Of a DNA stretch of 11,117 nt, positions 10,850-11,117 are shown in pieces. The DNA lies in the NCBI GenBank assembly GCA_029261305.1, contig JAJDBO010000114.1, positions 1-11,117 of the forward strand, in the 5' to 3' direction. The position numbers and the translations under genes were made by a program. Positions within the stretch are counted from its first letter, which is position 1. Every line of letters starts with the position of its first letter. The DNA is from Nitrospirales bacterium (GTDB lineage Bacteria > Nitrospirota > Nitrospiria > Nitrospirales > UBA8639). The notes below the pieces were generated by a model. It was not told the origin of the DNA and ran no database searches. It saw only the letters and a list, made by a program, of their open reading frames with translations.

Positions 10850-11117
10850 AGACAAAATATTTTATTGGGCCATGGCCACGATCTTGGTGCTGTACATCCT
10901 GAGTGGATGGTCTTGTATGGCTCGCATTGTTCACGCCCAAGAGCTTGAAATCTTCACCCCACATTGCCACGGCTTCCAGTGGGAGGCGAATCCCGAGCCA
11001 GACGTGGACAAGTATTGTCTTTACGGAAAGCGGCCTTGGGGCGTGTGGCAACTGGGCCACTGTGTGACGGGCAGGCTCACCACCACCATGACCTGTGAGC
11101 AGGCGAACGTCACGGAC
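10839..11117 (+). CDS. Exported or membrane-anchored Cys-rich protein, N-terminal part (cut by window)
   Basis: A GTG five bases after GGAGAG opens a frame running off the right edge (93 codons), overlapping the end of the methyltransferase by 11 bases. Residues 9-28 (YWAMATILVLYILSGWSCMA) form a hydrophobic helix followed by a possible signal-peptidase site before QELE (VHA, residue 33). The rest is rich in Cys, Trp and His (HCHGFQWEA, DKYCLYGKRPWGVW, GHCVTGR, MTCEQ), suggesting disulphides outside the cytoplasm. Its start MPSEDKIF matches the starts of the 52-residue gene and the 23-residue minigene, including 14 identical bases (AAGACAAAATATTT region). Function unknown. Confidence 0.7.
   Translation, partial: MPSEDKIFYWAMATILVLYILSGWSCMARIVHAQELEIFTPHCHGFQWEANPEPDVDKYCLYGKRPWGVWQLGHCVTGRLTTTMTCEQANVTD

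Overview
The window reads as the early/replication region of a temperate tailed phage or prophage in an unidentified, probably Gram-negative bacterium. The phage reading rests on a divergent repressor/Cro-like switch, many small tightly packed genes with strong Shine-Dalgarno sites and ATGA stop/start overlaps, a RusA-type resolvase, a lambda O-like replication protein, a tRNA gene and a phage-type DNA-modification gene set. No capsid, tail, terminase, lysis or integrase gene is visible, so a free phage and an integrated prophage cannot be told apart. I cannot name the host. Two genes with export signals near the right end suit a cell with an envelope of the usual Gram-negative kind, but this is weak evidence.

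Layout. Positions 1-1418 are a leftward (minus-strand) group: a probable HTH regulator, a 75-aa acidic protein, and the N-terminal part of a BRCT-domain protein running off the left edge. A 23-bp divergent control region (1419-1441) with a TTGACA promoter and a CATATATT palindrome separates this from the rightward group. The rightward group starts with a Cro-like HTH protein, a 54-aa zinc-ribbon protein and a ribbon-helix-helix-like protein that ends in a repeat-built hairpin. Next come a complete tRNA with a CAT anticodon (2406-2481) and, right behind it, a 3' tRNA fragment. From 2540 to 6284 lies a run of small phage genes: a DnaJ-type zinc protein, conserved phage proteins of unknown function, two one-pass membrane proteins, a DUF2303-like protein, RusA, and a small protein coupled to RusA. 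A 165-bp leader with two hairpins precedes the replication gene (6450-7289). That gene contains a cluster of GCTAGC repeats in helical phase, an AT-rich stretch and a tandem hexamer, together resembling an internal lambda-type replication origin. The longest gene-free stretches are 1857-2072 and 6285-6449.

The right part (8023 to the end) is a single translationally coupled string: an exported protein, DUF5131 (Gp37/Gp68), a 23-residue minigene, DUF1643, a 52-residue protein, a C5-cytosine methyltransferase, and a second exported or membrane-anchored protein cut by the window edge. The small proteins between the enzymes share N- or C-terminal modules with one another, and near-identical 39-bp direct repeats bracket the DUF5131 gene. 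The methyltransferase is the most unusual object. Its motif I lies in one frame, while motifs IV, VI, VIII and X lie in another. The first frame stays open for over 450 bases under the catalytic region and there itself resembles the C-terminal part of phage methyltransferase proteins, so the DNA looks dual-coding.
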